Shown here piece after piece: positions 63,001 to 64,000 of a stretch of 64,000 bases of DNA. Below the pieces are notes generated by a model, which saw nothing but the letters and a program-made list of their open reading frames with translations, was not told where the DNA came from and made no database searches. This DNA comes from Ktedonobacter sp. SOSP1-85 (GTDB taxonomy: Bacteria > Chloroflexota > Ktedonobacteria > Ktedonobacterales > Ktedonobacteraceae), in the NCBI RefSeq assembly GCF_016587415.1, contig NZ_BNJI01000001.1, forward strand, positions 5,433,501 through 5,497,500. Reading direction: 5' to 3'. Position 1 is the first letter of the stretch, and the number at the start of each line of letters is the position of its first letter. The position numbers and the translations under genes were made by a program.

Positions 63001-64000
63001 TAGCGTGCAAGTTGATTCGTATGCTCGTTTAGTTCCCGATAGGAGAGTTGTCTGTGCTCAAAAATGAGTGCAGATCTTTCAGGAGTGCGCTCAATCTGAG
63101 CCTCTATAAGCTGATGAAGACAGAGGTCATCAGGATATGCCTTTGCGGTATGGTTCCACTCAATCACAATCTGTTGATGTTCTTCTTCCGTGAGGAGAGG
63201 CAGAGCCGCGAGAGGTTGCGTTGGCGCATTGACCATGGCTGCGAGCAATATCTGCAATTGTTCTGTTTGGCGTGCTATGGTAGTAGAGTCAAACAGAGCC
63301 TGATTATAGCTCATCTGGCCTATGATATTCTCACCCTGGTCGATGAATTGCAGCGCAAGGTCACCTGGTACGGCCTGCGAATCCTCTGCCGAGGGGATGA
63401 TCCCCAAGGCCGTAGGAGTAGAACGGAGCGATTCTGAAAAGGCAAATTGCACCTGAAAAGGCGAAGGACATACCAAATTATGTTCCGTTTTTAACTTCTT
63501 GAGTACATGTGTGAAGGGAATGTCCCGGTACCTGGTGGTTTGTATGAGTTCCTGGTGTGTCCGCTCAAACAGTGATTGTATTGTTGGATTCTCTGTAAAG
63601 AGGGTGCGTAAAGGATACACGTTATCAGAAAAGGGTGCCTGTTGCTCGGATTGAAGCGATCTATCCGTTGGCGAGTGAACACCGATGAAGAATTCATCCT
63701 GATTGGTATAGAAGTGGAGTAGCACTTGAAATCCTGTCAGGAAGAGCGCCGACAAGGTAACATCTCTTAGCCGACAATACGCTCTGAGTGTACTAACGAG
63801 TGATTGTGGCAATGTCCATGTATAGATCGCTTCTTCATTGTTCGTATGCACGGAACGTGGATAGTCGACGGGCAATTTAAGCTCTGTGGGCATAGTAAAG
63901 AGGTACGCTTTCCAATAAGCAATGTGCTCCTCTATCTCCTGGTCTCGTATTTGCTCCTGTTCAAAGGGCAAGGAAATACCGCTTTTTGTATGGGTATGCA
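54057..64000 (-). CDS. Non-ribosomal peptide synthetase, C-terminal part (5' end outside window)
   Basis: The frame is open to the window edge, and the first visible residues are the middle of a condensation domain, so the gene continues upstream. Order: partial C (to about 63170), A1 (63120-61620), PCP1 (GGHSLLA near 61480), C2 (HHIISDG near 60840), A2 (59880-58410), PCP2 (near 58275), C3 (HHIIADG near 57660), A3 (56690-55207), PCP3 (near 55070) and a thioesterase (54910-54120). Hand-read codes are DVWHMSLIDK (A1; serine DVWHLSLIDK differs by one), DILQLGMIWK (A2, glycine-like) and VDWVISLADK (A3, as known for beta-alanine). There are no epimerase domains. The thioesterase has GGWCNG: Cys replaces the nucleophile Ser. 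Confidence 0.92.
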   Translation of the reverse strand, partial: HTHTKSGISLPFEQEQIRDQEIEEHIAYWKAYLFTMPTELKLPVDYPRSVHTNNEEAIYTWTLPQSLVSTLRAYCRLRDVTLSALFLTGFQVLLHFYTNQDEFFIGVHSPTDRSLQSEQQAPFSDNVYPLRTLFTENPTIQSLFERTHQELIQTTRYRDIPFTHVLKKLKTEHNLVCPSPFQVQFAFSESLRSTPTALGIIPSAEDSQAVPGDLALQFIDQGENIIGQMSYNQALFDSTTIARQTEQLQILLAAMVNAPTQPLAALPLLTEEEHQQIVIEWNHTAKAYPDDLCLHQLIEAQIERTPERSALIFEHRQLSYRELNEHTNQLARYLRKLGVGPEVLVGVSMERSVEMVVALLAVLKAGGAYVPLDPTYPSERITFMLEDIAQSEHQQQLILLTQAHLADTLIADNRHIICLDTEWEIIAQEDSGNLPAIAQPGNAAYVIYTSGSTGKPKGVINTHRGICNRLLWMQDAYQLTEQDCVLQKTPFSFDVSVWECFWPLMAGARLVVARPEGHKDSAYLVSLIQEQQITTLHFVPSMLQVFVMEPGLEQCTSLRQVMCSGEALPYELQESFFTRHGAALHNLYGPTEAAIDVTYWECQRQDPRHIVPIGYPIANTQIYILNRYGQPVPVGVPGELHIGGIGVARGYLNRTELTNERFIANPFSQDTNARLYRTGDLARYTPGGEIEYLGRMDHQIKLRGFRIELSEVEATIGHYSAVREVVVVAREDIPGDKRLVAYIVWHKEQPGSIHELQQYMLQHVPEYMVPSAFLELSELPLSPNGKVDRRALPAPVTTRANLREDYVAPRTPAEQVLVDTWSQVLGREQIGIHDNFFALGGHSLLAAQVISRLRASIQVTLPLRALFEAPTIAQLSTYIEQLKTRQEADALPPLHPFVRTWQPLSAASSMDGQKVMVVPVSFAQQRLWFMDQLMPGNPAYTIPALMHFTGELHMEALRMSLEAIQQRHEILRSHFALIDGQPQQIIRPAQPFTLKEVDLQAETEHIRELTTQRLIEAEAQQAFDLTLGPLWRVIIYHLTPQQHVLALFIHHIISDGWTIGIFFKELERLYTSFATGQQPDLPELSIQYADFALWQREALREDRLKEHLSYWKQQLANAPGVLELPTDRSRPATPTTRGATHTFSLSRALTEAIQAVSLQEEVTPYIILVAAFQLLLHRYTGQDDIVLGTAIADRQLPEVQEAMGLFLNTLALRVNLAGNPTVRELLRRVRDTTLDAHAHQDLPFETLVRELQLVRTPGQNALFQVAIQLDPPSTPSTTPWTLTRMAVGTGGSKFDLSLELDDHLEGLIGHFEYSTDLFDAATIERMAEHWQHLLTQIVADSRQHLADISLLTQNESEQLLAQVHTTRRNYPRDKSVHQLFEEQVTRTPESIVVTFADTSYTYRELNARANQLARHLRTLGVGRDTLVGLCLERSLDMIVAMLGILKAGGAYLPLDPTYPAERIAFMLEDAQAPVLLTQQALASQLPPHTGHTVYIDRDHEQIASNDEKNLDPVIDGEQLAYVIYTSGSTGKPKGVQISQHALVNFLLSMREEPGLNAQDRLLAITTLSFDIAGLELYLPLVVGARLIIASRDDATSGSALAALLEREQISVMQATPITWRLLLSTGWKGHPALKALCGGEALPLELARQLLSRVGSLYNMYGPTETTIWSTLNKIEPEDQSISVGRPIANTSIYILDAYGQPLPPGIPGELTIGGDGLARGYLRRPGLTAERFPVYRIQGKEVRLYRTGDLARLRVDRTLELIGRVDHQVKLRGYRIELGEIESVLARHPAVQQAVTLVREDEPGNQRLVAYVLPQPGHVPDTSELRRLAQAHLPAYMVPSVFVVLETLPQTPNGKVDRRALPMPDISAHEGLESYIAPRTAIEQEMAHIWSHVLGRERIGIHDNFFVMGGHSLLAMQVAARIYTNLQTELPLRLFFEMPTIAQQAAFLHQAQAGEASPKPPEIRVTPRQEQTDGTVQLPTSFAQRGLWLIDQLDEHTTAYNLQATMRLRQVLNLEALQKSLDTLVQRHEALRTTFATHNDEPVQVIAPAHPVSITLHQLGNLPVEEREAEAQRLITQEVQKPFDLQHGPLFRASLFHLESEEHLLLLTMHHIIADGWSINLMLRELATLYSAFVQGEIPGLPDVSTQMGDFAAWQRQWLQDELLSQELAFWKQRLEGAPTLLELPTDRPRPTQPTHKGALHCFTLSASLSEALRQFSQDENVSLYMTLTTAFLLLLERYSGQQDILLGTTAAGRGQTQTDTMVGYCINTLVLRNDLSGDPSVRELLARVRENVLTAHTHQHMPFDRLVQELHPDRSLGQSPLFQVFLTLDPPLPEDVADWDFTQRNVPTGSAMFDLSLELADHPDGIEALLEYSTDLFNEETVARMAEHWRHVLESMVAHPEQHTRELSMLSEAEQRQLLRDWNQTYAAYPHEATIQRLFEEQVERTPDAFAIVDAQGSLTYRDLNTRANQLAHFLRREGITPETRVGVALQRSRTMIVALLAILKAGGAYVPLDPTFPQERLRFMLHDAQVSLLLTQERHITMLPLDSDIHAFCLDRDWECVAQERTENPAAETTGESLAYLLYTSGSTGQPKGVLGTHRASLNRFHWMWTQYPFAADEVCAQKTTLNFVDAVWEIFGPLLQGVRLVLVPEAVVKDPQLFLDLLAQHRVSRLVLVPSLLRVLLESESDLQARLPHLRHWICSGEALPLDLVHRFQQALPESHLLNLYGSSEVAADATCYELPPQAERVLIGRPIANMRVYLLDQQRRPVPVGVPGELYLGGEGVARGYHQRPDLTEAVFLADPLTPDAEVRFFRTGDWARYLPDGTLEYLGRVDQQVKVRGMRLELGEIEAVLSQHEALREAVVVAREERPGDTLMVAYVVCQPGQQVTQQELRDHLSAALPAYMVPTLVVTLDALPLTPNGKVDRRALPKPENERLDVKGTYVEPQTLMQRQLVGIWEDLLNVRPIGIRDDFFALGGHSLLAARMMTQIQQVSGKSLPLSTLFKGATIERLAESIQSDERSDTRTPVVTVQANGSERPFFFLHGDWNGKAFYSLKLSQALGPERPFYLLEPYIYTGLDVIPSLEEVAMAHIKAMRTIQPEGPYLLGGWCNGALIAYEMARQLQEEGQEVEKLIMMDPGSAPTFSTWLIKGIRGLNALLHLDTKQQDRLFFRTLHAYEYVRLWNYRQHLLKKEREAQGTRDPEEVELPHPNFQWVFPSVEKLHENYNSLFCWLASGYTIRPHRGALAVFWAKEDNAGRRAFWTSQLANKRDVEIYEVEGNHLTSRTRYIHVLANALRICINKIGKEHIEES

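Noticed and set aside
1..64000. CRISPR array, tRNA or rRNA genes
   Set aside because: No series of regularly spaced repeats and no cloverleaf or rRNA-like sequence was seen; the tandem units near 10600 and 42400 are too few and too degenerate.

Overview
The window looks like an accessory region of a filamentous, spore-forming Chloroflexota of the class Ktedonobacteria. This is inferred from protein flavour, not from a marker gene. The signs are an extraordinary load of TnpB/IscB-type elements mixed with IS607, IS200, IS630, IS3, IS701 and IS1182 sequences, multi-membrane-segment NarL-type sensors, MocR and ECF regulators, and a large non-ribosomal peptide synthetase (NRPS) beside an exopolysaccharide locus. 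No rRNA, tRNA or CRISPR array was seen.

Layout. 1-3.4 kb: end of a DinB-like gene, an MFS exporter, and a TnpB-only insertion element. 3.7-13.1 kb: a kinase-less membrane sensor, a secreted phosphodiester glycosidase, an ECF sigma factor with a SnoaL-like tail, a DHA2 drug exporter, a decayed gene, a tandemly duplicated micro-ORF, and a MocR regulator. 13.3-19.8 kb: a GC-rich DUF899 gene, then stacked insertion elements (complete IS607, an IS200/IS605 element with dead tnpA but intact tnpB, and IS630 and IS3 relics). 19.8-26.3 kb: a small secreted protein and a four-gene membrane-sensor/two-component operon. 26.4-33.3 kb: TnpB, IS1182 and IS701 elements around a methyltransferase with a divergent HxlR regulator. 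33.6-42.8 kb: a GAF-type regulator, a broken TnpB, a methyltransferase, an IsrB element with its probable omega RNA, a secreted hydrolase, a second IS607, and repeats. 42.8-53.5 kb: an exopolysaccharide locus. 54.0-64.0 kb: the 3' part of a large NRPS gene on the minus strand, running off the window edge.

How genes work together. The exopolysaccharide locus reads in one direction: glycosyltransferase, initiating sugar-phosphate transferase, chain-length/BY-kinase-like protein with a degenerate P-loop, one 1056-residue protein that joins an O-antigen-polymerase-like half to a flippase-like half, two more glycosyltransferases, and a membrane-anchored GH5 glycosidase. The visible NRPS part is (C)-A-PCP-C-A-PCP-C-A-PCP-TE. 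Hand-read specificity codes suggest serine, glycine and beta-alanine, and the terminal thioesterase has Cys where Ser is usual.

Most notable: seven RNA-guided-nuclease-type genes (six TnpB, one IsrB) in 64 kb. Three TnpBs share a Gly-Asp-Leu in place of the usual catalytic Glu motif and have nearly identical 3' ends with compensatory base changes, as expected of a conserved omega RNA.
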